Shown here piece after piece: positions 24,389-35,449 of a DNA stretch of 64,000 bases (positions within the stretch are counted from its first letter, which is position 1; every line of letters starts with the position of its first letter). Below the pieces are notes generated by a model, which saw nothing but the letters and a program-made list of their open reading frames with translations, had not been told where the DNA came from and did no database searches. A program made the translations under genes and the position numbers. The stretch lies in the NCBI GenBank assembly GCA_029747015.1, contig JAKOGI010000530.1:62001-126000 (forward strand). Reading direction: 5' to 3'. The stretch is from Carnegiea gigantea. Taxonomy: Eukaryota > Streptophyta > Magnoliopsida > Caryophyllales > Cactaceae.

Positions 24389-24715
24389 CTATGTTGCTTG
24401 CATATCATCCGAAACCGTCTTTTGATTATCAATTTCAACCTTTTGCCTTTTGTTTTCCTCAAATAAAGTTGCAATAGTATCATGCACTAGAGGAGCCTTC
24501 CCACACTTTTTTGTGGAAGATTGACCGAGAGAGTTTGCATAAGTGCTGTCTTCCGGTCCAAACCCACAAAGATGACCTCGCTTGAACAAACCACTCGAGT
24601 GAATCCAAATTTTCATTTGCTCATCATAAAAAGGCATGCTTAGTGCAGGAGGGTTGGAACCATTAACTAAGCCTTGAGTAGATTGAGTAGCTTGAATTTC
24701 AGAGAGGTTTTGCAC
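24389..24715 (-). pseudogene. CACTA transposase-associated protein fragment (Ptta/En/Spm type)
   Basis: 108-codon frame. Residues 35-62 (IWIHSSGLFKRG, then GFGPED) resemble the conserved core of the plant transposase Ptta/En/Spm family (Pfam Transposase_24). Residues 80-108 are a charged, coiled-coil-like tail (ATLFEENKRQKVEID). Upstream minus-strand sequence is broken. It lies beside the CACTA subterminal repeats, which fits a CACTA origin. It is too short to be a working protein. Confidence 0.6.
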
Positions 24716-25940
24716 ATAGTTCTCTTAAAGTAAATTTTTCATTGATAAATTAGTTGCACAAAATATCTATTAGTGAATTTAGGAAGGAAAAAAAAAGATA
24801 ACTGTGACTTACATAGGTAGCCGCTGCTTTTTCATCTACCTATTTACAGCCCTCAGTTTGATAGATGCGAAGATATAAGCTATTAATAGTTAGTTTTTTA
24901 CCTTCATCAACCTGGAAAAATACATAACCACTCATGATATTGATGCTTTTAGTGAGGTAATACCCAAAAAAAAATCAATAGCCACTTGCAGGACTTTGGG
25001 GCTGCTGCATCACATGTACGTCATATGCAAACTAGAAAAAACTAGTTGGAGTTACCAAATTATCATACCAAGATCAACATCAACATCAAGGCCACATAAA
25101 GTACTTTAAGGCAACCACGTCCAACTATTGTACTAATTTGGTCTAACAATGATATAAACAACCAAACAGTGTATCACTCACTCTATATAAGGTTCAACCT
25201 CTGTGCAATTTAAAATGGGCGGCCTTATATGCTTGCTGATTCAAATACAGCTTTCCTAACATCCCAACCGGATGACCATAGTGTTCAAAAATGGACAATG
25301 TTGGTTGAAATGCGTCATCTTGGTGTTCATATTCATTTCATCTTGATCTACATCTCATAGATGATACATAGGACTCAACATAATATGAACAAAAATAAGT
25401 AATCTCCCTGTATATATACACCTCGCATATGGAGCCTTCAACAAGAGTTTTATTTTTCACCATTTTCTTAAGCTATCAATGAAATCTGCAATAAAATATG
25501 TCAAGAAAGCACAAACAGTGTATGTAATCCTATCAGTATAAGACAAAATGTCTACCTACCTCTCATAAGGATAAATTCGTTCATACTAAGGGTATATTAT
25601 AAAAGAGAGCGGGTATAGATTTCTACTTAATGATAGTTACAATAACTCCACCTCATAAATCATACAAGTGGCATGATTCAATCTTAATCATTCAATTTTA
25701 CAATCTTTAATTTTATTAAAAACCTATTTTTATGAATTTGTGACATTTTAATAAATCATAAAAAATCTAATTCTTTTAGTTGGTGATTGGAAACAACTTC
25801 CTACCTCAAGAACATAACTCAGGAAGTAACCTTTTCTGGCAATACACAATCCCATCAATCTCCACCATTTGTTCCAGTGGCCTTCAATGTTGTCGCCATC
25901 ATCTACACTTTTTCGAGTACTAGCATATTCTAACATCTTT

Positions 25941-28900
25941 CTGGAGCAATTTGACCTTTACGGTCGCTAGCTTCATGGTTGGCGATTGCCTAATTGTCCT
26001 TAGTTGCACATATTTCCTACTGAGATTTTCATACTTTTGTAGCGTGGGTTTCGTTGGCAAACTCTGACCTTTGTTGAAGTTTGAAGCGCGAAGGGGGGGA
26101 TCAGCGGTGGGAAAGTGGATGTAGAGATGGGGCCAAAAACTGAAGCTAGTGGGCAAGCTGGCCGGAAAACGAAAGGGCTAGTCGGAAAATGAAAGGGGTC
26201 ACCGGCAAAAATGCCTTTTGGTATATACATTACATTTTAACAATCTTCTTCTCCAATAGTTTTTTGTTTGAGAACCAAACAACTCCTAAGAAAAAAATTT
26301 ATATTAATTTATTAATATCTCATAGATTTTTAGAAATATAATTATAATTATAATTATAATTACATAAATCAATGGTTGAGATAAAATCATGACATATGTA
26401 AACTCAACATTAAGGGAATTATGGTAATTGTCATGATTTCCATTAAGCGAAAATTGCCTTAGCCGTTGATATTGTAAAAACTATATGTTTGTTCCCCAGT
26501 TCATATTAGAAATGTTGTAGGTTTGACTATTATTAATTATCAAGAAAGTGTATCAACACTTGAGTGAAACTTTGAAGACTAAATTTCATCAAACATTCAA
26601 ATTTCCCTCTTTTTAACCTCTTTCTTATCTATTTTTGTGCTTTAAAAAGGTAAATGTTTTTTTGAGTGACAAGTTCCTAATTAACATCTACGTTCTTCTT
26701 AACAAAAGACCTATACTGTAATTTCATGCACTATGCTCTTAAAAGCTTATATTTCTAATTTATTACGTATCTAGATTATTTTTTTTTTTGGGTCAGCAGG
26801 GTGAAATAAAAATTATAGTCACTAGATAAAACTACCAACCAGATATTTCAACTCTTCAATACAAAAGAGACCACATTTTTTAGCGTCATCCTAAGGAACT
26901 TAGCAAAATCACAATCAGAAATATTATGACCCTTGATGCTTCCAATCCCGACAAGTTGTTTCTTGATGATTTACTATGCAACTTCAAATCCTAGCATCTA
27001 GGACTTTCTTTTACGAATTGAAGATTAGCCTAGTAGACAATAGATTGTCGAATTTGGCTGCAACCATGGTGCACCCATTGCTTGAATCTCTTGCCATGCT
27101 TGCAGTTTTTCTTGCACCATGCAAATGAATTAGCATTAAATAGCATCAAATCGTACCTCTCCACCATTAGAGCAGTTTAAGTTGTCCTCATGAATCTCTT
27201 CTACTAAGAAGATTGATAATTCCCTCGCGGGTTTTATTTCCTTCCTTTCTAGCCACTTTGAGCTTGTGCAAAAAAATCGACAGAAAATAATCCCATTACC
27301 CTCTTGACATGTTAGTGTTTGTTTGATGATTACTTGTGAGTTGGCGCTGCCATTAGAGTGCTTAGATTACCTTGTATAGTAGAACTTATAGCATCTTCCA
27401 TTGTGGTCTCTACAACTTGATTCTTTCCAGACGCATCCTGTGTCTTCGAAGGATGACTATCTCTTTGGCATATACGAACAACCAAGTAGATCATTGTTCT
27501 ACTATTATAGAATTCAGTCGTTTTCCCTCATTTAGCTCTTGTATAAGTTGAATATGATAGCTAAAGGAATCTTCGTAGGCACATTCTGTTAGAGTTTGTT
27601 GAGATTTGGAGAACAACAACTGGTTAACCATCAAATCCATGAAAGGGGATGCCGTAGATGTGGTTGGGCTATGGTTCTTCCTACCCTTCATGCATGTTAT
27701 AGAGGATAAAGTTGAGGTTTAGGGAAACAGCCAAATGCCTTAAAAGAGCCTGATTAGCATTTGAGACAATGCAATTGAAGTAGAACAACTTAATATCAGA
27801 CAAATAGAAGGTTGTGGCATTGGCAAAATGACTACTCTTCAAGCATTTATTCCCTTATCCTTTAAAAAAGTAACCTTACAAGGGATTTCATTAGGTCCTT
27901 CCATTTGAAATACAAACTGTTTCATCAAACTCTTGGTCTAGATGAATATGAATGAGAGCAGCTTGAAAGGGATTATTAGTGCCCATTCTAATAGAGTGTC
28001 CAAAAAATCCATGTTGTGGCTTTCTATTTCTAAACAATAGAAGAATTCCCATAATGATACACTTCGCATAATAAACCTCCCAAGTAAGGACCTTACGTAA
28101 CACAATCAAGAGCCAATCTAGAAACAGCAGACTTAATTTTCCTCAGTTTTACAAAATAACAATCAACACTAATAAACTAACTACAAGAAGCATAATTCAC
28201 ATAAGCCAACCTCCAATCTACGAGTTGTAGACAACCAGACACAATAACAAAAGACAATTAACACTGAAGCATATCAAGAAATGTGCATACCTAATTTGGC
28301 ATGTGAATGTGAAAATCGAAGACAACTGAGCAAACTGGATTCACTAACTACAAGAGCCAGCACCTCGATGACTCCCGAGTGATTTTCTCATGAAGAGGGA
28401 GCTATCTAACCTGAATGTCTTAATCCATGAATTACCCAGTTAGGGCTCTAAATTCACATTTGCAAAATGCTAATTCTACTAAGGGGGGAAAGAAAAGGCA
28501 AGGATGAATACAAAGAAGAACTAAACCTACTCGAGGCTTATGAGATATGCTGTAGCCGGTGACAGGTGGCAGAGCAGCCTAGAACAAGGGAAGAGATGAG
28601 AAAAAATTCATTTCTAATCCTCTGTGGTTTGGTGTAATTATTTACTAACCTCATTTTTAGAAAAACATTTTTGAGACTACTTCATTTAGCGTAAATACTT
28701 TTCAGGGTACAACTCTTTAGGTTAAATGATTTCTAGGGGACAAATATTTATTTTTATGGCCCAGAACTTTATGAAATTTTGGTTTTTGACCCAAATAGGG
28801 TTCAAAGTACAAATACTCAAAGTTTTAGGCTTTTTTACAAAACTAAACTTATATTAATGTTTGAACTTCTTATAATGACTTTACTGGTACTGATTATCAC

Positions 28901-29074
28901 AATCTACTACTTATATTATAAATATTATATTTTTTGTGATTAGAGGCCCATCGTGTTTAGCAAAATAATTAAAGCTTAATTAATTAAAGATTTTAAATCA
29001 CTACCTTCATTAGATTAAGCACAGGACATATCCATTTCGTTTTCTACCTCGGACCTTAGTCACTAATCAAGTTT
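25941..29074. other. Unassigned region with scattered short frames
   Basis: Minus-strand frames at 28,109-27,891 (72 codons), 27,691-27,491 (66) and 26,230-26,000 (76) have no motif I recognise. Broken minus-strand coding-like sequence from about 28,120 to 27,040 (for example GGEVRFDAI and WQEIQAMGAPW near 27,160-27,080) suggests a decayed gene or element. A TAATTA microsatellite lies at 26,338-26,362. From 28,770 to 29,070 it is AT-rich spacer leading into the viral array. Confidence 0.3.
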
Positions 29075-29448
29075 TTTATAATTTGAAGGATAGTGAAACT
29101 TTAATCAAGAAATTATAATATTTAAACATAAAGTTCGATTGAATAACGTTCTCCATTATAAAACTTCTTTTATTGAAAGCGTAAAAGTGGAAATATTACA
29201 ATGGAAATATTTGAAGAGAGACTTAAACAAATAAGATCATCAGATATGCTTCGATTAAATAACATTCCGTACTAGGAAACTTCTTTCATGGAAAGCTTAA
29301 AAGTGGAAATATCACAATGGAAAGATTTGAAGATGGACTCAACTAAGATCGTCAAAGATGCTTGCTCATGAAAAAAATAGAGATACTCAACTTCTGTTTT
29401 ACTCAAGTATGCTCAAATGACTGTGTCCCTTCTCAGCAATCAGCCTCT

Positions 29449-29460
29449 CCTACTATAGAG
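29449..29460 (-). promoter_or_regulatory. Viral TATA box, unit 5, altered
   Basis: CTCTATAGTAGG: two bases differ from units 1-3, which should weaken TATA-binding. Confidence 0.5.
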
Positions 29461-30269
29461 GAGATGGACTACATAGGATGACCTAATAGCTACTGTACAC
29501 ATTGATATTTTAACATGACTATAGTTATCCTCACATGGCTATAGTCGATAGCATTATTTTACTAACTTGACACATGACAAAATACTACAATAATAGAGCA
29601 ACAACTTTTTAGAGCCTTTAATGCTGACAAGACTAGTCATCCATATTAAGATTTTGCATGTCTTCATCTCCAATAATGTTGTCCAGTCCATCATTATCTT
29701 GATAATTATCAAAATCTTCGTCAAGTTAAAGATGCTCTAAATCCTATCTTTTAAATAATTCATGAAGATGTTTCTTTTCTTTTTCTGATAGCAATTTACC
29801 AGCTCCAACATCAAAGAAATAATCAAAGATGTCCACTGAAGTAGCTTCTTCTATTTTCATCTATTTGTTGAACTCATTATGATAGATGAAAGTAGTGTTT
29901 TTAAGGATGGTGAAACTTTAATCAAGAAATTATAATATTTAAGACATAAAGTTCGATTGAATAACATTCCTTACTAGAAAACTTCTTTTATTAAAAGCTT
30001 AAAAGTGGAAATATTACAATGGAAAGATTTAAAGAGAGACTTAAACAACTAAGATCATCAGAGATGCTTTGATTGAATAACATTTGTTACTAGGAAACTT
30101 CTTTTATTGAAAGCTTAAAACTGAAAATATTACAATGGAAAGATTTGAAAATGGACTTAAACAACTAAGATTATCATATATGCTTACTCATAAAGAAATG
30201 GAGATACTCAACTTGTCTTTTGCTCAAGTATGCTCAAATGACCATGTCCCTTCTCAGCACTCAACCTCT

Positions 30270-30281
30270 CCTATTATAGAG
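30270..30281 (-). promoter_or_regulatory. Viral TATA box, unit 4, altered
   Basis: CTCTATAATAGG: one base differs from units 1-3. The spacing to unit 3 is 721 because about 100 bp is deleted between them. Confidence 0.55.
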
Positions 30282-30990
30282 GAGATGGGCTATATAGGAT
30301 GACCTAATAGCTACAGTACACACTAATATTTTCATATGACCATGGCTATTCTCACATGGCTACAGTTGACAGCATTATTTTACTAACTTGACACTTGATA
30401 AAATAGTATAATAATAGAGCAACAACCTTGTGGAGCCTTTAATGCTGACAAGACTACTCATTTATATTGAGATTTTGCATGCCTTTATCTCCAATAATGT
30501 CGCTCAATCCATCATTATCTAGATAATTATCAAAATCTTCATCAAGTTGAAGATGCTTTAGATCCCATCTTTTACATAATTCATGAAATTGTTTCTTTCT
30601 TTTACTAATAACAATTTACCAGCTCCAATATCAGAGAAATAATCAAGAAATTATAGTACTCGAGACATAAAGTTAGATTGAATAACGTTCTCTACTAGGA
30701 AACTTCTTTTATTGAAAGCTTAAAAGTTGAAATATTACAATGGAAATATTTAAAGAGAAACTTAAACAACTAAGATCATCAGAGTTGCTTCGATTGAAGA
30801 ATATTCGCTACTAGGAAACTTCTTTTATTGAAAGCCTAGAAGTGGAAATATTATAATGGAAATATTTGAAAATGGACTTAAATAACTAAGATTATCAGAT
30901 ATGCTGGCTCATAACAAAATGTAGATACTCGACTTCTCTTTTGCTCAACTATGCTCAAATGACCGTGTCCCTTCTCAGCACTCAACCTCT

Positions 30991-31002
30991 CCTTTTATAG
31001 AG
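30991..31002 (-). promoter_or_regulatory. Viral TATA box, unit 3
   Basis: CTCTATAAAAGG, same as units 1 and 2, 820 bp from unit 2. Confidence 0.65.
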
Positions 31003-31810
31003 GAGATGGACTACATAGAATGACCTAATAGCTATAGTACACACTGATATTTTCACATGACTACAACTATCTTTCCATGGCTACAGTCAACGACATTATT
31101 TTACTAACTTGACACTTGATAAAATAGTACAATAATGGAGCAGCAAGTTTTTACAGCCCTTAATACTGACAAGACTAATCATCAATATTGAGATTTTGCA
31201 TGCCTTCATCTCCAATATGTCCTCCAGTCCATCATTATCTAGATAATTATCAAAATCTTCATCAAGTTGAAGATGCTCTAGATCTCATCTTTCAAATAAT
31301 TCATGAAGATGTTTCTTTTTTTTTTCTGATAACAATTTACCAACTTCGACATCAAAGAAGTAATCAAAGACATCCACTTAAGTAGCTCCTTCTAGTTTCA
31401 TATATTTATTGAACTCATTATGATAGATGAAGGTAGTGTTTTGAAGGATATTCTAACTTTGATCAAGAAATTACAAAATTTCAGGCATAAAATTCGATTG
31501 AATAAAGTTCCCTACTAGGAAACTTCTTTTATTGACACGTTAAAAGTGGAAATATTACAGTGAAAAGATTTGAAGAGAAACTTAAATAACTAAGATCATC
31601 AGAGATGCTTTGATTGAATAACATTCGCTACTAGGAAACTTATTTTATTGAAAGCTTAAAAGTAGAAATATTACAATGAAAAGACTTGAAGATGGACCTA
31701 AACAACTAAGTTTGTCAGAGATGCTTGCTCATAAAGAAATAGAGATACTCGATTTCTTTTTTGCATAGGTATGATCAAATGACCGTATCCTTTCTCAACA
31801 CTCAACTTCA

Positions 31811-31822
31811 CCTTTTATAGAG
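31811..31822 (-). promoter_or_regulatory. Viral TATA box, unit 2
   Basis: CTCTATAAAAGG, same as unit 1, 821 bp away. Confidence 0.65.
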
Positions 31823-32345
31823 GAGATTGACTACCTAGGATGACCTAATAACTACAGTACACACTGATATTTTCATATGACTACAGCTATCCTCACATGG
31901 CTATAGTTGACAGCATTATTTTACTAACTTGACACTTGACAAAATAGTACAATAATAGAGTAACAACTTTTTAGAGCCTTTAATGCTGACAAAACTAGTC
32001 ATCATATTGAGATTTTGCATGCCTTCATCTCTAATAATGTCTTCCAGTCCATCAATATCTAGATAATTATCAAAATCTTCATCAAGTTGAAGATGCTTTA
32101 GATCTCATCTTTCAAATAATTCATGAAGATATATCTTTTCTTTTTCTGACAACAATTTGCCAGCCCCAATATCAAAGAAATAATCAAAGACGTCCATTGA
32201 AGTAGGTTCATTTACTTTTATACATTTGCTGAACTCATTATGATAGATGAAAATAGTATTTTTTAGGATAGTGTAACTTTAATCAAGAAATTATAATATT
32301 TAAGACATAAAGTTCAATTGAAAAACGTTCCCTACTAGGAAACTT

Positions 32346-32469
32346 CTTTTATTAAAAACTTAAAAGTGAAAATATTACAATGGAAAGATTTGAAGAGAGA
32401 GTTAAACAACTAAGATCATCAGAGATGCTTCGATTGAATAACGTTAACTACTAGAAAACTTCTTTTATT
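32346..32469 (-). terminator. Duplicated viral poly(A) signals in unit 1
   Basis: AATAAAAG occurs on the minus strand at 32,469-32,462, and a second AATAAAAG at 32,353-32,346, 116 bp further on. The first is about 165 bp after the TATA box, the right distance for the short terminal redundancy of a caulimovirid transcript. The same pair recurs in the other units. Confidence 0.5.
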
Positions 32470-32631
32470 GAAAGCTTAGATGTGGAAATATTACAATGGA
32501 AAGATTTAAAGATGCACCTAAACAATATAAGATTGTCGGAGATGCTTGCTCATAAAGAAATGGAGATACTCGACTTCTCTTTTTCTCAAGTATGCTCAAA
32601 TGATCGTGTCCGTTGTCAGCACTCAGTTTTT

Positions 32632-32643
32632 CCTTTTATAGAG
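32632..32643 (-). promoter_or_regulatory. Viral TATA box, unit 1 (next to the ORF)
   Basis: CTCTATAAAAGG on the minus strand, 173 bp past the ORF stop at 32,816. It is the expected place of the caulimovirid full-length-transcript promoter. Confidence 0.7.
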
Positions 32644-32815
32644 GAGATGGACTACATAGGATGACCTAATAGCTACAGTACATATTGATATTTTCACATG
32701 ACTAAAGCTATACTTATATGGCTACAGTCGACAGCATTATTTTACTAACTTGACACTTGATAAAATAGTACAATAATGGAGCAACAACTTTGTAGAGCCT
32801 TTAATACTGACAAGA

Positions 32816-33980
32816 TTAGTCATTGATATTGAGATTTTGTATGCCTTCATCTCTAATAATATCTTCCAGTCCATCATTATCTAGATAATTATCAAAATCT
32901 TCATCAAGTTAAAGATGCTCTAGATCTCATCTTTCAAATAATTCATGAAGATGTTTTTTACCTTTCTCTAATAACAATTTACCAGCTCCAACATCAAAGA
33001 AATAATTAAAGACATCCACTGAAGTTGCTCCTTCTACTTTCATATATTTGTTGCACTCATTATAATAGATAAAAGTAGTGTTCCCGCAAAGCATTAGCTT
33101 TCTTCCTTACTCAATTGAAGCCCACATTTGATGATAAATGTTGAAAACCCGGATGACGCTTGCTAAAGCAGGAGCACTAGCGAATTCTATTCATTCTAGA
33201 AACTATTCCTATTGTTGATCATTAGGATTGCCTAAATCAACTATTTGAATAAGATAATGGGTTGGTTTGGTTTTTCTGTTTTCATACTCAATTATGCACA
33301 ATATACTTCTACATACGAACTTCCATTGTGTGAAATTTTTGTTGGGCCATTAGGAGGGATGAGAATCCAATGGATCATTTTAAACATGCATTATTGAAAC
33401 TTTACTTGAGAAGAATAGATACTTTGGATCTGAAAATTTCATAAGGTAAACTACCGTTTCATATTCTCAGGCTTTCATAACGGGATCATTTGGAGAGGTT
33501 GAATTTGCTGGAAGACCAATATCCCCAACTCCAGATTTATCGAGAAAGAAGATTGTAGTGCTCCATGACTCCTAAATATCATAAGAATAATTATGATAAT
33601 AGTCGACGCGGGCTACATACCATTCATTGACCATTTTTCTTGAACATGAGAACTTATTTTTTCTTGAATATCATAAGGACACCTTAAGTAATTTATTTGT
33701 GACTCTAAAAGACTAAATCTTTATACTAGTAGATAGGCAGAAGACAATTGAGCAAAGTATGATTTACTTTTTGTATGGAATTCTAAAATATCCATAAAGA
33801 TTCTACTAGAAGGAGAAACCTATTCTAGCAGTAATAGCATTTCATTTTGGATTTCCTCTTTTTGGGTAGAAGTTCTACTCTGTTGATCATCATTGGCAAG
33901 TTCTCAAGTTAAACTATCTGTTTGAGAGTTCTTTGATACTTGTATGTATTCAATAGAGAAAAAAACTGGTTAAGGCATAA
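32816..33980 (-). pseudogene. Viral polyprotein C-terminal region
   Basis: Continues the minus-strand frame after RNase H. The last part is readable: IYYNECNKYMKVEG, FFDVGAGKLLLEKG and DEDFDNYLDNDGLEDII, ending at TAA (32,818-32,816). Two in-frame stops lie within the last 60 codons (a TGA after HELFER, a TAA shortly after). I do not know the function of this acidic tail; it is the part copied into every unit of the tandem array. The stretch 33,300-33,980 is coding-like but full of stops. Confidence 0.65.
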
Positions 33981-34330
33981 TTACCAACACAGAAGCTTCG
34001 CTTGCGCTTGCATGTTTGATAAATTCTTTTCCATAAAGCCTAGTGCTCCTTTGCAATATGTTCGAATAATAAAAGGTTTAGGGCTAATTCCCCTTATGAC
34101 TACAAGGATTTCTTTTTCTATCATGGGATAATTACATTCTGCTTCATTAAAATTTCCACTACAATATTTGTAAAGTTTTTCTCCTTCTTCGATTTTGAGT
34201 ACTGCACTCCAGTGCTCATTACTAGCATCTATTTCAAGAATTAAATCATTTGCTTCATTAGGCAAATTAAGAATAGAAAGATGTTTACACATCTATTTGA
34301 AGTTCTGAACAATCTTTGAATCATTAGGTG
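33981..34330 (-). pseudogene. Viral RNase H domain relic
   Basis: 103-codon frame 34,292-33,981. It has LILEIDASNEHWSAVLK (first catalytic Asp in DAS), KYCSGNFNEAECNYP, and EKEILVVIRGI (the Glu-containing helix). This is the layout of the caulimovirid RNase H that follows the reverse transcriptase. The C-terminal portion is frame-altered. Confidence 0.85.
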
Positions 34331-34737
34331 TCCATGTCTAACTTATTTCTTTCTTGAGTTTATGCTGCAAATTGCTTTTCAATTTAGCTAAATCTTTTAA
34401 TGAAATCTGATGCACAGGTAAGACATTCAACAAGCCTTTCTAGTTGCTTCCTGTCTTCAATCTTCTCAGGAGAATTTTCTATTTTTTCTAGAATATACTT
34501 TTATAGGATGATTTGTCCAACTTTTATTTTTAGACCTAAAAACTTGATTTCTTATTCAACATAAATGCATGTGTTCTTCCCAAGAATAGTACCATGATCA
34601 ATGCATCTTTAAGTGATAGCGAGCACATCATCTTTGTATTGTTCTATGGTCTTAGAAAGGACGAGGATATCATCAATGTAAACTAGGTAATAGTAATTAA
34701 AATCTTTGAAAATATTATCCATTCTTCTTTAAAATAT

Positions 34738-35440
34738 TTAAGGTGCATTTTTAAGACCAAATAGCATTACTATCCACTCATAATCTCCTTGGTGGGGTAG
34801 TAAAATAATTGAAGGAATGCTTTCTTCATCCATTTTAATTTGCCAGTATCTACTTTTGTAACCTATTTTTGAGAACCAAGAGGCTCCTTGAATTCTATTG
34901 AAAAAGAATATTTTATTAGGAATATAATAACCATCAAAGATAGTATTATCATTAAGCTTTTTATAATTGATTACCATTCTAGCTTTTCCCTTTTTCTCTT
35001 CAGCATGATTTCTGACCATAAAAGCGAGACTAGTGTGAGGACTCTTACTGTTTCTGATTAAATCTCTATTTAATAGTTCTTTGATTTGCTTATCAAATTC
35101 TTGGATATCTTAGTGTGTCTACACCATTTATTTGACTTAGATAATGGTGTTGGGATTTAACAAAGTAATCTTTACAAACGTCTTACCTTTATCCCAAAAT
35201 TTTAGAGGATTATTAGAGTACAGTTCTTTGCATAATTTCTCTTATCGTTCAACAATTTGTTCTTTAACAAATAATTCAAGTAGTGAGATTATTAATGTTA
35301 CCTCACATTGTGCAGCTAGTACCTTCTCACCACATTCGTTACCTGTAAATTCAATCTTCAGATGGGTGTAAGTTTTATTTAATTTATCAATACGAACTCA
35401 GTGGCCATTTATTAATTTGGGTTATGGTCTATGTGCATAG
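34738..35440 (-). pseudogene. Viral reverse transcriptase relic
   Basis: 93-codon frame 35,019-34,738 with ARMVINYKKLNDNT, DGYYIPNK, WFSKIGYKSRYWQIKMDEES and VMLFGLKNAP: the N-terminal blocks of a caulimovirid reverse transcriptase. In the family the third block carries the first catalytic Asp (WFSKFD); here it reads WFSKIG, so that Asp is lost. Minus-strand sequence from 35,440 to 35,020 carries a protease-to-RT linker (FWDKGKTFVKI, then EFDKQIKELLNRDLI) with stops. The catalytic YxDD part lies near 34,680 but is degraded. The upstream end at 35,450 is the junction with LTR element 2. Confidence 0.85.
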
Positions 35441-35449
35441 AGAATATAG

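Larger units (their letters stand above)
23333..25940 (-). mobile_element. CACTA (En/Spm) transposon relic
   Basis: One terminus begins CACTACCAAAAATC at 23,333. It is followed by about 400 bp dense in subterminal repeats, then a minus-strand transposase-type frame, so 23,333 is the 3' end of the element. Minus-strand sequence at about 25,130-25,400 contains ILNCTEVEPYIE, similar to a block of CACTA TNP2-type proteins. I found no matching CACTA/TAGTG terminus on the high-coordinate side, so the stated end is only where recognisable sequence fades. Confidence 0.65.
29075..33082 (-). repeat. Tandem array of five viral terminal/promoter units, period about 820 bp
   Basis: Five head-to-tail units. 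The TATA boxes start at 32,632, 31,811, 30,991, 30,270 and 29,449, so spacings are 821, 820, 721 and 821. Each unit on the minus strand holds the last ~85 codons of the viral ORF, a ~170-bp gap, a TATA box, about 170 bp of transcript start, then two AATAAAAG signals on a 116-bp internal duplication. It then runs straight back into the ORF end. The unit next to the polyprotein (32,261-33,082) is continuous with it. Unit boundaries are near 29,899, about 30,640, 31,440 and 32,260. Confidence 0.9.

Noticed and set aside
31188..31385. + strand frames inside the tandem array (also 32,482-32,664)
   Set aside because: They are antisense to the viral ORF end and leader and are not kept among units.
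29075..33082. CRISPR-like or satellite interpretation of the regular repeats
   Set aside because: Units are about 820 bp, contain the viral ORF end and promoter, and have no spacers; it is a plant pararetrovirus array.
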